Positions 1 to 7,527 of a stretch of 13,688 nucleotides of DNA are shown here, in pieces. Made by a program: the position numbers and the translations under genes. Under the pieces are notes generated by a model. It searched no databases and was not told the DNA's origin. It was given only the letters and a program-made list of their open reading frames with translations. This stretch comes from Marinilabiliales bacterium (GTDB lineage: Bacteria > Bacteroidota > Bacteroidia > Bacteroidales > F082): positions 1-13,688 of the forward strand of contig PKSW01000429.1 in the NCBI GenBank assembly GCA_002869465.1, written 5' to 3'. Each line of letters opens with the position of its first letter. Position 1 is the first letter of the stretch.

Positions 1-1
1 C

Positions 2-694
2 ATCGATTGGCGTGCAGATCGCAATTACGGGAGATACTTTGATTATGAATTCGACGACAGTAAGGCAGTCATCAACCAGGATTTTAACATTCCATACGAA
101 GACAGCTTATCCATGGCTTTTTTAGATTTTGATGCCGCTGCAGGTTCGTTTTACCTTAGTGATACAACTGATCAGTTGCTCTCATTTACAAAAAGAGGAC
201 GGGGGGGGAAATATACTTATGCAGTAAAAAGGTCAGAAGACAAAGCCAATATTTATATTGAAAGAGAAGGTGAAGATTTGCGTTTTAACAACGATAATAA
301 AAGCACTAAAATTAAACTCGCATTAAACAACGAACCTGTTTGGGATGTAAAACTTGATGTTGGTGCCGCTAAACTTGATTTTGACCTTTCGCAGTTTAAA
401 CTAAAAAAACTGGACCTGGATGGCGGAGCTGCTTCATTTGAAATTAAACTTGGCGATAAATATCCAACATCGCACGTAAACATTGATGCAGGCGCCTCGG
501 AAATCATTCTTAAAGTGCCAACTGCTTCAGGATGCGATCTCAATTTGAGCACGGTTCTTTCGGGCAGGACCATTACGGGGTTTGAAAAAGTAGATTATGG
601 CCATTACCGGACCGATAATTTTGATTCGGCTCAAAATAAAATATACATTACGGTTGATGCCGCCGTTTCAAGCTATACAATAACCAGGTATTAA
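2..694 (+). CDS. Toast-rack / LiaF-like envelope protein, 5' end missing
   Basis: The reading frame is open from the first bases of the window, so the Met at 113 is internal and the gene starts upstream. About 230 residues are visible. The C-terminal ~120 residues repeat a short beta pattern in which small residues recur with alternating hydrophobics (LDVGAAKLDFDL, LDLDGGAASFEIKL, VNIDAGASEIILKV, VDAAVSSYTI). This is the stacked-strand look of the toast-rack / DUF4097-like domain found at the C-terminus of LiaF- and PspC-type proteins in Bacteroidota. In that family an N-terminal membrane region anchors the domain and the proteins are linked to envelope-stress sensing; that part would lie outside the window. 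An unusual run of eight G (201-208) lies inside the gene and is in frame here (Arg-Gly-Gly). The family call is by pattern; the cellular role is not established. Confidence 0.7.
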   Translation: MDWRADRNYGRYFDYEFDDSKAVINQDFNIPYEDSLSMAFLDFDAAAGSFYLSDTTDQLLSFTKRGRGGKYTYAVKRSEDKANIYIEREGEDLRFNNDNKSTKIKLALNNEPVWDVKLDVGAAKLDFDLSQFKLKKLDLDGGAASFEIKLGDKYPTSHVNIDAGASEIILKVPTASGCDLNLSTVLSGRTITGFEKVDYGHYRTDNFDSAQNKIYITVDAAVSSYTITRY

Positions 695-722
695 GCCTGT
701 CAATATAATCTCTCTGATAATT

Positions 723-747
723 AAGCCACGTTATCGTGGCTTTTTTT
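723..747 (+). terminator. Rho-independent terminator after the toast-rack gene
   Basis: An 8-bp perfect stem (AAGCCACG / CGTGGCTT, 723-730 with 735-742) has a TTAT loop and runs into seven T (741-747). It lies 28 bp after the stop codon and separates this gene from the downstream receptor operon. Confidence 0.9.
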
Positions 748-826
748 ATTATTCATAATATAAAAAACAATCCTTATTGCGTTACGAAAAGTTAATATTA
801 AAACACGAATTATGAGAAAAAATTAA

Positions 827-834
827 TTACTTTG
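827..834 (+). promoter_or_regulatory. Candidate Bacteroidetes -7 element for the TonB receptor operon
   Basis: TTACTTTG resembles the Bacteroidetes -7 consensus TAnnTTTG with one mismatch and lies 26 bp before the receptor ATG, which allows a short AT-rich leader. No convincing -33 TTG was seen. The rest of the 695-860 gap holds only the terminator and AT-rich sequence. Confidence 0.35.
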
Positions 835-860
835 CAGATACTTACAAGAATCAATATCAT

Positions 861-3194
861 ATGAAATTACGGCAACCAATTATTTTTACCAGTTTATGGC
901 TATTTCTGTTATTTCCCATTTTTCTGCATGCACAGGAATCAACCGTTAGGGGATTTATTTATGAAGAGGAGACAGGTGAACCGGCCATTTTCTCGAATGT
1001 TTATCTTAAAGGAACAACACTGGGAGCCTCTACCGATAATAATGGCTATTTTCTGATTTCCAAAATCCCTCCGGGTAATTATAATTTAATAGTAACCTAT
1101 TTAGGATATGATACAATTCAAATGCCCATTCAATTGAAGACAGATGAAGTTTTAGACCAAAGTTTTGTTCTAAAGAAATCATCCGTTAATTTGGAAACAG
1201 TTACTATTAATGCCGAAAGAATTGAAGCGCGAACCGAGACCAAAACTTCTGTTGTTAAAATTACACCTAAAGAAATCAAACAAATCCCATCAGTTGGCGG
1301 ACAGGCAGATTTTGCCCAGTATCTCCAGTTAGTACCCGGTGTTATTTTTACCGGTGACCAGGGTGGACAATTCTATGTAAGAGGTGGTTCTCCAATACAA
1401 AACAAAATTGTCCTTGATGGAATGACTATTTACAATCCGTTTCACTCCATTGGTTTATTCTCAGTATTCGAAACAGACCTGATTCGTAGTGCCGACGTGT
1501 ATACCGGAGGTTATAATGCAGATCACGGCGGGCGAATATCCTCCGTTATGGACATTACCTATAAGGATGGTAATAAGAAACGCTTTTCGGGTTCCGTGGG
1601 TGCATCTACATTCGGAGCCAGGGCGGTAATTGAAGGTCCCATATCAAAACAAAAATCGCCTGAAAGTGGAAGTGCATCTTTTATTCTTTCTTTTAAAAAT
1701 TCATATCTCGAGCAGAGTTCAAAAATATTTTATTCCTATATTAATGAAGACGGCCTGCCCTTTAATTTCGCTGATTTTTATGGTAAAGTTTCGTTAAATG
1801 CCGCGAATGGAAGCAAGATTAGTTTTTTTGGTTTCAGCTTTAACGACAATGTAGACGGCTATAATGCCATCTCAAACTATGGTTGGAACTCATATGGTGG
1901 CGGTGCTAATTTCGTTGTAATTCCTGGTAAATCACCCGTTCTCATTGAAGGCATTTTTGCTTATTCTCAATACGAAAGTAGCATAAGTTCCGCCGCGCTT
2001 AACAATAAAAGGAGTTTAATTAATGGTTTTAATGGGGGCTTGGATTTTACTTATTTCCTAGGTAAAAACAGCTTAAAATATGGCATTGAATTGGAAGGTT
2101 ATCGGACCGAATACGAGTACAAACTGCTAACCGGTGGTAAAAATAATAACATTACTGAAAACACAACACAACTCGGTCTTTATGCCAAATACAAAGCAAT
2201 AGTTGGCAAATTTATTATAGAGCCGGGATTTCGTCTTCAATGGTATGCATCGCTCTCTGAAGTTTCTCCCGAACCGCGTTTGGCCATTAAATATAATGTA
2301 ACTGACAATTTCAGGCTTAAGTTTGCAGGTGGCATGTACTCCCAAAACTTAATTGCTGCCACCTCCGACCGGGATGTTGTTAACCTGTTTTATGGCTTCT
2401 TATCAGGTCCGGAAAATTTACCACAAACATTTAATGGAGAAGATGTTAACAGTAAATTACAAAAATCAGATCATTTGATACTGGGGGCTGAGTTAGATAT
2501 TGGCAAATACATTAACCTTAACGTTGAAGGCTATTATAAATATTTCCCACAACTAACGAATATCAACCGGTTTAAACTATTTAATGAAACAGATGCTCCG
2601 CCCGGAACACCTGATGTACAAACTAAAGATTTCATAGTGGAGACAGGAAATGCTTACGGCGTTGATATATCCATGCAATACGAGTATAAAAAAATCTATG
2701 CCTGGTTTGTTTACTCTTTGGGGTTTGTAAATCGTCAATACGAAAACGCAGAAGGTGAATTATTATCGTACACGCCACACTTTGATCGCCGGAATAATAT
2801 AAACTTTATTTTATCTTATGTAACCGGCCCTAAACAGCAGTGGGAGTTTAGTGTTAGATGGAATTTTGGAACTGGATTTCCTTTTACTCAGGTTCAGGGA
2901 TTTTATGAACATCTCACATTTCCAAACGATATAAATACGGACTATACGATTGAAAATGGTCAACTGGGCGTTCTTTATGGAGAACTTTTTGGTGGTAGAT
3001 TGCCTACTTATCACCGGCTTGATGTTGATATGAAAAAGAATTTTTACCTGAGCGAAAATACAAAACTCGTCTTGGATATCAGTATCATCAATGTGTATAA
3101 CCGGGAAAACGTGTTTTATGTCGACCTGGTAACGGATGAAGTTGTATACCAGCTTCCAATTATGCCAAGTATTGGATTAAATCTGTATTTCTAA
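861..3194 (+). CDS. TonB-dependent outer-membrane receptor
   Basis: This is a 777-residue outer-membrane transporter that would use TonB-ExbBD energy to import a substrate into the periplasm. A signal peptide covers about residues 1-24 (hydrophobic core, then HAQ). A carboxypeptidase-regulatory-like beta-sandwich follows (about 28-105: VRGFIYEEETGEPA, the YLKGTTLGASTDNNGYF stretch, PPGNYNLIVTYLGY). A TonB-box-like segment LETVTINAER is at 111-120. The plug domain is about 125-235, with FYVRGGSPIQNKIVLDGM and a tail near DHGGRISSVMDI. The remainder is beta-barrel, ending in LNLYF with the terminal Phe typical of outer-membrane barrels. At under 800 residues and with no SusD partner next to it, it is not a SusC-type receptor. 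The substrate cannot be read from the sequence; the following oligopeptidase gene, 20 bp downstream, hints at peptides, which is inference only. Confidence 0.9.
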   Translation: MKLRQPIIFTSLWLFLLFPIFLHAQESTVRGFIYEEETGEPAIFSNVYLKGTTLGASTDNNGYFLISKIPPGNYNLIVTYLGYDTIQMPIQLKTDEVLDQSFVLKKSSVNLETVTINAERIEARTETKTSVVKITPKEIKQIPSVGGQADFAQYLQLVPGVIFTGDQGGQFYVRGGSPIQNKIVLDGMTIYNPFHSIGLFSVFETDLIRSADVYTGGYNADHGGRISSVMDITYKDGNKKRFSGSVGASTFGARAVIEGPISKQKSPESGSASFILSFKNSYLEQSSKIFYSYINEDGLPFNFADFYGKVSLNAANGSKISFFGFSFNDNVDGYNAISNYGWNSYGGGANFVVIPGKSPVLIEGIFAYSQYESSISSAALNNKRSLINGFNGGLDFTYFLGKNSLKYGIELEGYRTEYEYKLLTGGKNNNITENTTQLGLYAKYKAIVGKFIIEPGFRLQWYASLSEVSPEPRLAIKYNVTDNFRLKFAGGMYSQNLIAATSDRDVVNLFYGFLSGPENLPQTFNGEDVNSKLQKSDHLILGAELDIGKYINLNVEGYYKYFPQLTNINRFKLFNETDAPPGTPDVQTKDFIVETGNAYGVDISMQYEYKKIYAWFVYSLGFVNRQYENAEGELLSYTPHFDRRNNINFILSYVTGPKQQWEFSVRWNFGTGFPFTQVQGFYEHLTFPNDINTDYTIENGQLGVLYGELFGGRLPTYHRLDVDMKKNFYLSENTKLVLDISIINVYNRENVFYVDLVTDEVVYQLPIMPSIGLNLYF

Positions 3195-3214
3195 AATTTT
3201 AACCCCAAAAATAT

Positions 3215-5347
3215 ATGAATAAGCTGTCTAATTTAATGTGGATCGCGATTCTGCTAACCGCTATTGTAGTTAACGGATGTGATCAAAAAAGTAAAACATC
3301 TATGAAAGAACCTGTTGCAAAAAAAATTGAAAAGGTTTTTGAAGAGCACGGCCAACAAAGAATTGATAATTATTATTGGTTGAATCAGCGTGAAGACCCT
3401 GAAGTAATTGCCTACCTGAATGCTGAAAATGATTATACCAAAGAAGTTTTAAAGGATACAGAGGAATTGCAGGAAAAGATATTTAATGAAATTGTCGGAA
3501 GAATAAAACAAACCGACATGTCAGTTCCGTATGTTGTAAATGGTTACGAATATTATGTACGTTACGAAGAAGGAGGTGAATACCCCATTTATTGCAGAAA
3601 AACTATAAGCGAAAACCCGGAAGAAGAGATCATGCTGAATGGAAACAGCATGGCCGAAGGCCACTCATTTTTCCAGATCGGCGGATGGAAAGTAAGTTAT
3701 AACAATGAGCTATTGGCATATAGCGTCGACACTGTGAGCAGACGAAAGTACACCATCCATTTTAAAAATATTCAAACCGGAGAAATATTTGAAGATGCCA
3801 TCGCCAACACATCCGGAAACATGGCATGGGCCAACGATAACAAAACACTATATTATGCCACCAAAGATGAAACGCTGAGATCGTATAAGATATTCAAACA
3901 TGAACTTGGTGCACCCGTGACGGATGACAAACTTGTTTATCATGAATCGGATCCAACCTTCAGCACTTTCGTTTATAAAACTGAATCAGATAAATACCTG
4001 GTCATTGGATCGCGCAGCACTTTATCGTCTGAATACCGAATTTTGGATGCCAACAATACAGATACAGATGCCCAATTTAAAGTATTCCAGGAGCGGCAAA
4101 AAGATTTAGAATATGGTATTTACCATCAGGAAGGCCGGTTCCTGGTTCATACAAACTTCAAAGCCAAAAACTTCAGGTTAATGGAAACCGGCGAAGAACA
4201 GACATCCATTGAAAACTGGAAAGAGATCATCCCAAACCGTGATGATGTGTTGCTGGAAGGAATTGATGTTTTTAAAACATTTTATGTGGTTACAGAACGC
4301 AAAAATGGTTTGCCTCAATTCCGTATTATCGATCAACAAAACAATAACGACTTTTATTTGAATTTTGAAGAGGATGATTATTTCGCCTATACTTCGGGTA
4401 ATGAAGATTACACATCACGTAAACTTCGTTACAACTATACTTCACTTAAAACGCCGACAACCGTTTATGATTATGATATTGAAACCAGGGAACATGAATT
4501 ATTAAAACAATATGAAGTCCTTGGTGATTATAATCCGGATGATTATATCACAGAACGTTTGTATGCCACTGCAAGGGATGGAGTAAAAGTTCCGATTTCC
4601 ATCATATACAAAAAAGGCTTTAAAAAAGACGGTAGCCAACCTTTGTTACTCTATGGGTATGGATCATATGGGTATAGCATGGAATCTTCTTTCAGGTCAT
4701 CAAGGCTGAGTTTGATTGACCGCGGTTTTGCTTTTGCAATAGCTCATATCCGAGGTGGTGAAGAAATGGGAAGATACTGGTATGAAGATGGAAAATTACT
4801 AAAAAAGAAAAACACCTTCTACGATTTTATTGATTGTGGTGAATACCTAGTTGAAGAAGGATATACATCTTCTGAAAAAATGTTTGCCCTGGGTGGCAGT
4901 GCAGGTGGATTATTAGTTGGCGCCGTAATAAATTACCGCCCTGATCTTTTTAAGGGTGTCATTGCAGCCGTTCCTTTTGTGGATGTGGTAACCACCATGC
5001 TGGATGAAAGCATCCCCCTAACCACCGGCGAATATGATGAATGGGGAAACCCCAACGAACCTGAATATTATAATTATATGCTTTCATATTCTCCATATGA
5101 TAATGTGAAAGCAATGGATTATCCGGCACTGCTTGTAACAACAGGTTTGCACGACAGCCAGGTACAATATTGGGAACCTGCCAAATGGGTAGCAAAGTTA
5201 AGAGATATGCGGACCAATGATAATTTGCTGCTGCTATGGACCAATATGGAATTCGGACACGGAGGGGCTTCGGGTCGTTTTGAAGCTTATAAAGAAACCG
5301 CCATGGAGGATGCCTTTATGCTGAAACTACTTGGTATAACAGAATAA
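3215..5347 (+). CDS. ptrB: Oligopeptidase B, S9A serine peptidase, lipoprotein form
   Basis: This 710-residue prolyl-oligopeptidase-family enzyme would cleave short peptides after Lys/Arg. The N-terminal half (about 30-440) is the beta-propeller, starting with the family-typical RIDNYYWL. The C-terminal half is the alpha/beta-hydrolase domain. The catalytic triad reads as Ser562 in GGSAGG, Asp647 in GLHDSQVQYWEPAKW and His682 in FGHGG. The Ser-Asp and Asp-His spacings (85 and 35) equal those I recall for E. coli oligopeptidase B. VVTTMLDESIPLTTGE is near-identical to the E. coli protein and separates it from plain prolyl oligopeptidase. The N-terminus MNKLSNLMWIAILLTAIVV then NGC22 is a signal sequence with a plausible lipobox, so the mature enzyme is probably a periplasm-facing lipoprotein rather than cytosolic. 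Met30 would be the alternative, cytosolic start. It is probably co-transcribed with the receptor 20 bp upstream. Confidence 0.93.
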   Translation: MNKLSNLMWIAILLTAIVVNGCDQKSKTSMKEPVAKKIEKVFEEHGQQRIDNYYWLNQREDPEVIAYLNAENDYTKEVLKDTEELQEKIFNEIVGRIKQTDMSVPYVVNGYEYYVRYEEGGEYPIYCRKTISENPEEEIMLNGNSMAEGHSFFQIGGWKVSYNNELLAYSVDTVSRRKYTIHFKNIQTGEIFEDAIANTSGNMAWANDNKTLYYATKDETLRSYKIFKHELGAPVTDDKLVYHESDPTFSTFVYKTESDKYLVIGSRSTLSSEYRILDANNTDTDAQFKVFQERQKDLEYGIYHQEGRFLVHTNFKAKNFRLMETGEEQTSIENWKEIIPNRDDVLLEGIDVFKTFYVVTERKNGLPQFRIIDQQNNNDFYLNFEEDDYFAYTSGNEDYTSRKLRYNYTSLKTPTTVYDYDIETREHELLKQYEVLGDYNPDDYITERLYATARDGVKVPISIIYKKGFKKDGSQPLLLYGYGSYGYSMESSFRSSRLSLIDRGFAFAIAHIRGGEEMGRYWYEDGKLLKKKNTFYDFIDCGEYLVEEGYTSSEKMFALGGSAGGLLVGAVINYRPDLFKGVIAAVPFVDVVTTMLDESIPLTTGEYDEWGNPNEPEYYNYMLSYSPYDNVKAMDYPALLVTTGLHDSQVQYWEPAKWVAKLRDMRTNDNLLLLWTNMEFGHGGASGRFEAYKETAMEDAFMLKLLGITE

Positions 5348-5349
5348 TC

Positions 5350-6087
5350 TTAACGACCGGATTCAGGCGCTTCGCCTACAACTTCTAATTTGAAGCCAAT
5401 GCCGTGTACATTGGTGATTTTGATTTTGGGATCGGAACCCAGATATTTCCTGAGTTTGGTGATGAAAACATCCATGCTCCGGCCAATGAAATAATCGTTC
5501 TCACCCCAGATTTTTTCGAGCGCTTCTTCACGCGGAAGCAGTGTATTTTTATTGATACATAAAAGCTTTAGCAATCCAGATTCTTTTCGTGTTAGTTTTC
5601 GTTCACCTTCATCACTTTTAAGTATCAAATTATTGCTGTCGAACTCAAATTTTCCAATTTTGAATACTTCTTCCACATTCGGGTTTAATGATTTCGTAGC
5701 TGAGCACCTGCGTAAAATAGCTTTGATCCTTAAGCTCAATTCCTCTGTGCTGAATGGTTTGGTGATATAATCATCACAACCATACTGGAAACCCTGAATA
5801 CGGTCTTCTTTCAGATTTTTTGCTGTCAGAAATATGATGGGGATATCCTCTCTTTTTTGCCTCATTTCTTTTGCCAACGTAAACCCATCTTTTTTAGGCA
5901 TCATTACATCAAGAATGGCAAGATCATAGGAATTGGTTTCCTTAGTGAATAATTGAAGCCCTAATTCACCATCTTTAGCATGATCAACAGCATAGTCTAT
6001 CATTTCCAGATAATCCTTTAAGATCATACTTAAATTGGGATCATCTTCTACAAATAATATCCGTGCTTTCACTTTTTCTTCTTTCAT
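5350..6087 (-). CDS. OmpR-family two-component response regulator
   Basis: This 245-residue DNA-binding regulator is the partner of the kinase encoded just upstream (5 bp gap between the kinase stop and this start). The receiver domain (about 8-122) has the acidic pair Asp15/Asp16, the phospho-acceptor Asp60 in LDVMMPKKDG, Thr88 in FLTAK and Lys110 in TKPF, so the full phosphorylation site is present. A winged-helix domain (about 145-236) has the usual KLTRKESGLLKLL and the SMDVFITKLRKYL recognition-helix region, ending in VHGIGFKLEV. The arrangement resembles the RprY-type regulators of Bacteroidales, but I do not assign that symbol. Its likely target is the phased TTAACA array at 7420-7457, upstream of its own operon. 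Its stop codon lies 2 bp from the stop of the convergent oligopeptidase gene, and I see no terminator between them. Confidence 0.95.
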   Translation of the reverse strand: MKEEKVKARILFVEDDPNLSMILKDYLEMIDYAVDHAKDGELGLQLFTKETNSYDLAILDVMMPKKDGFTLAKEMRQKREDIPIIFLTAKNLKEDRIQGFQYGCDDYITKPFSTEELSLRIKAILRRCSATKSLNPNVEEVFKIGKFEFDSNNLILKSDEGERKLTRKESGLLKLLCINKNTLLPREEALEKIWGENDYFIGRSMDVFITKLRKYLGSDPKIKITNVHGIGFKLEVVGEAPESGR

Positions 6088-6092
6088 CTTTT

Positions 6093-7241
6093 TTAATTTT
6101 TAAATGGTAAGTAAATATTAAATGCAGAACCTGCCCCCGGCTGACTGTTTAATGCGATTCGACCATGATGATGATCAACAACCGCTTTAACATAGTATAA
6201 TCCTATTCCAAACCCCCTGGCTTCATGAATATTCCCAGTGGGTACACGATATAGTTTTTTAAATATATATTTCTGATGCTCCTTTCGTATTCCTATTCCA
6301 TTGTCTTCTACCCTTATCATGATTCCACCATTGATATTCCTTGTTAGAATATTAATCTTTGGATTCACGAGCGTGTATTTGATCGCATTATCAACAAGGT
6401 TAGAAAAAACATTTTGCAAATGCTCTTTATCGCCAATTATGAAATGATCTTTTGCTTCAAGTTTCACCTCCATTTGAATATTGTTTTCCTTTATTCTCAT
6501 TTCAAAATTCTTAAACACATTTTTGATGAGTTGGTGTATATCAACATTTTGAGCGCGATAATGTAAATTCCCAGCTTCAAGTGCCGCCACTTGCAACAAT
6601 TGCTCTACTTGATCCTGTAACCTATGATTCTCATCTAGAATGACATTTGCATACTTTTTAATTGTTTTAGGCTTATTTTCAATTTCAGGCCGTAATAACA
6701 TTTCTGCTGCTAAAGATGAGGTGGCAATGGGTGTTTTAAACTCATGTGTCAAATTACTGATGAAATCATTTTTTACTTCTGATAATTTCTTCTGACGAAA
6801 TAAGGTATAAATCACATAAGCGAAATTAATTAGCAGCATGATTAAGAAAATAACCGACATGATAACCCAAATATTTATTTGTTCTAATATCATGTATTGT
6901 TTCCTGGGAAAATAAACAGATAAATAATAATCTCCCGGTTTGTAGAGATTTACAAGAGAATATTGAATCTCTGAAATAATTAATTCTTTTTCTGCGCTCT
7001 CATATTTTCCTGCTACAAATTTGCTATTAGATTTATTGTAAATTGCATAATAATAATCGTTCTCAACGAACATTATATTTAATTCTTCCTTGATGAGTGA
7101 ATCGAGTAATTCAGGCGGAACAATATCCGTAATATCTAATTTCAGTTTGCGACATTTAATCTTTTCCAATTCTTCTTTGAAAATAGAATCGTTTTTATAT
7201 TCAAGTAACCTGTTTAAAACACTTTTCATAGAAATTCTCAC
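6093..7241 (-). CDS. Sensor histidine kinase, N-terminal transmembrane helix cut off by an in-frame stop
   Basis: The uninterrupted frame gives 382 residues from a GTG. It holds a periplasmic sensor segment (about 1-120), a transmembrane helix (about 123-148), a HisKA domain with phospho-acceptor His166 in NLTHEFKTP, and an ATPase domain with N-box Asn285 (NLVDNAIKY), G1 box EDNGIGI (312-318) and G2 box GFGIGLYYVK (343-352). All catalytic motifs are intact. The GTG is probably not the original start: the same frame continues upstream across a single TAA (7271-7269) to an ATG at 7367 preceded by AAAGGA, and that stretch encodes the missing first transmembrane helix. The original protein would be about 424 residues. 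As it stands, translation needs re-initiation (GTG 7241 or ATG 7229, both with poor ribosome-binding sites), stop readthrough, or the TAA is a sequence error. The response regulator follows after 5 bp. Confidence 0.9.
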   Translation of the reverse strand: MRISMKSVLNRLLEYKNDSIFKEELEKIKCRKLKLDITDIVPPELLDSLIKEELNIMFVENDYYYAIYNKSNSKFVAGKYESAEKELIISEIQYSLVNLYKPGDYYLSVYFPRKQYMILEQINIWVIMSVIFLIMLLINFAYVIYTLFRQKKLSEVKNDFISNLTHEFKTPIATSSLAAEMLLRPEIENKPKTIKKYANVILDENHRLQDQVEQLLQVAALEAGNLHYRAQNVDIHQLIKNVFKNFEMRIKENNIQMEVKLEAKDHFIIGDKEHLQNVFSNLVDNAIKYTLVNPKINILTRNINGGIMIRVEDNGIGIRKEHQKYIFKKLYRVPTGNIHEARGFGIGLYYVKAVVDHHHGRIALNSQPGAGSAFNIYLPFKN

Positions 7242-7268
7242 ACTATTATCAAAATGTTCTTTCTTTAA

Positions 7269-7367
7269 TTAAAAAGCCTTGCCCACCCAAAACAATTGTG
7301 TTAGCACAATTCCAATCAGTGATGCTGAAGCTAGAATAATAATCATCATGATGGCTTTCTTCCTCAT
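7269..7367 (-). pseudogene. Detached N-terminal transmembrane segment of the histidine kinase
   Basis: An ATG at 7367, with AAAGGA ten bases upstream of it, opens 32 codons ending at TAA. The product starts MRKKAIMMIIIL and ends FWVGKAF: a positively charged start, one hydrophobic helix, then aromatic residues. This is the usual first helix of Bacteroidota sensor kinases, where it is normally followed by a charged stretch such as the LKKEHFDNSV read here directly after the stop. The segment is exactly in frame with the kinase body (126 bp = 42 codons from ATG to GTG), with one stop and no frameshift. I read it as the true 5' end of the kinase gene, interrupted by one nonsense codon. Confidence 0.8.
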
Positions 7368-7383
7368 ATTACTTATATCCTTT

Positions 7384-7391
7384 CAAATTTA
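7384..7391 (-). promoter_or_regulatory. Candidate -7 element for the kinase-regulator operon
   Basis: Read on the minus strand, TAAATTTG is an exact match to TAnnTTTG and lies 28 bp from the nearest TTAACA repeat. It is very close to the ATG at 7367, so a transcript starting just after it would lose part of the AAAGGA site. That conflict lowers confidence. Confidence 0.35.
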
Positions 7392-7419
7392 GTCTTTGAG
7401 AAGCAGCATGTTATAATAA

Positions 7420-7457
7420 TTAACAAATACTTAACAGTTTTTAACATGGGGTTAACA
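7420..7457. promoter_or_regulatory. Four phased TTAACA direct repeats, probable response-regulator operator
   Basis: TTAACA occurs at 7420-7425, 7431-7436, 7441-7446 and 7452-7457. Start-to-start spacing is 11, 10 and 11 bp, with spacers of 5, 4 and 5 bp, so all four sites face one side of the helix. OmpR/PhoB-family regulators bind such direct repeats; the Bacillus subtilis PhoP box (TTAACA-like, spacers near 5 bp) has the same design. The array sits between the kinase gene and the divergent small gene, 21 bp upstream of the latter's -7 element. Binding by the neighbouring regulator is inference. Confidence 0.75.
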
Positions 7458-7478
7458 CTATTTCCGTTTTTTTGAGTC

Positions 7479-7486
7479 TATTTTTG
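7479..7486 (+). promoter_or_regulatory. -7 element for the small secreted-protein gene
   Basis: TATTTTTG matches TAnnTTTG exactly. It lies 21 bp downstream of the last TTAACA repeat and 41 bp before the ATG, leaving room for a leader that includes the ribosome-binding site. No clear -33 TTG is present and the repeats cover that region, which suggests an activator-dependent promoter. Confidence 0.55.
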
Positions 7487-7510
7487 TTTCACAAGAATTA
7501 TTAACCATTT

Positions 7511-7519
7511 AGAGAAAGG
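7511..7519 (+). promoter_or_regulatory. Strong ribosome-binding site for the small secreted protein
   Basis: AGAGAAAGG lies 8 bases before the ATG at 7528. It is a better purine-rich site than those of most genes in this window, and it fixes the start of the small gene. Confidence 0.6.
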
Positions 7520-7527
7520 TATAAAAC

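Noticed and set aside
253..573. 106-codon open frame on the minus strand, opposite the toast-rack gene
   Set aside because: It is low-complexity and Ser/Leu-rich, antisense to a recognisable domain, and has no start signals.
5366..5378. Small hairpin AGGCG-CTT-CGCCT as a terminator between the convergent genes
   Set aside because: It has a five-bp stem, lies within the regulator coding region, and has no T-run on either strand.
7269..7271. Recoded stop codon from an alternative genetic code
   Set aside because: Most other genes in the window end in TAA at the expected C-terminus (receptor, oligopeptidase, regulator, small protein), so TAA is a normal stop here; TAA is also not a selenocysteine codon.
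7501..7506. TTAACC as a possible fifth repeat of the operator array
   Set aside because: It is 49 bp from the fourth repeat, does not fit the 10-11 bp phase, has a mismatch, and lies downstream of the -7 element.
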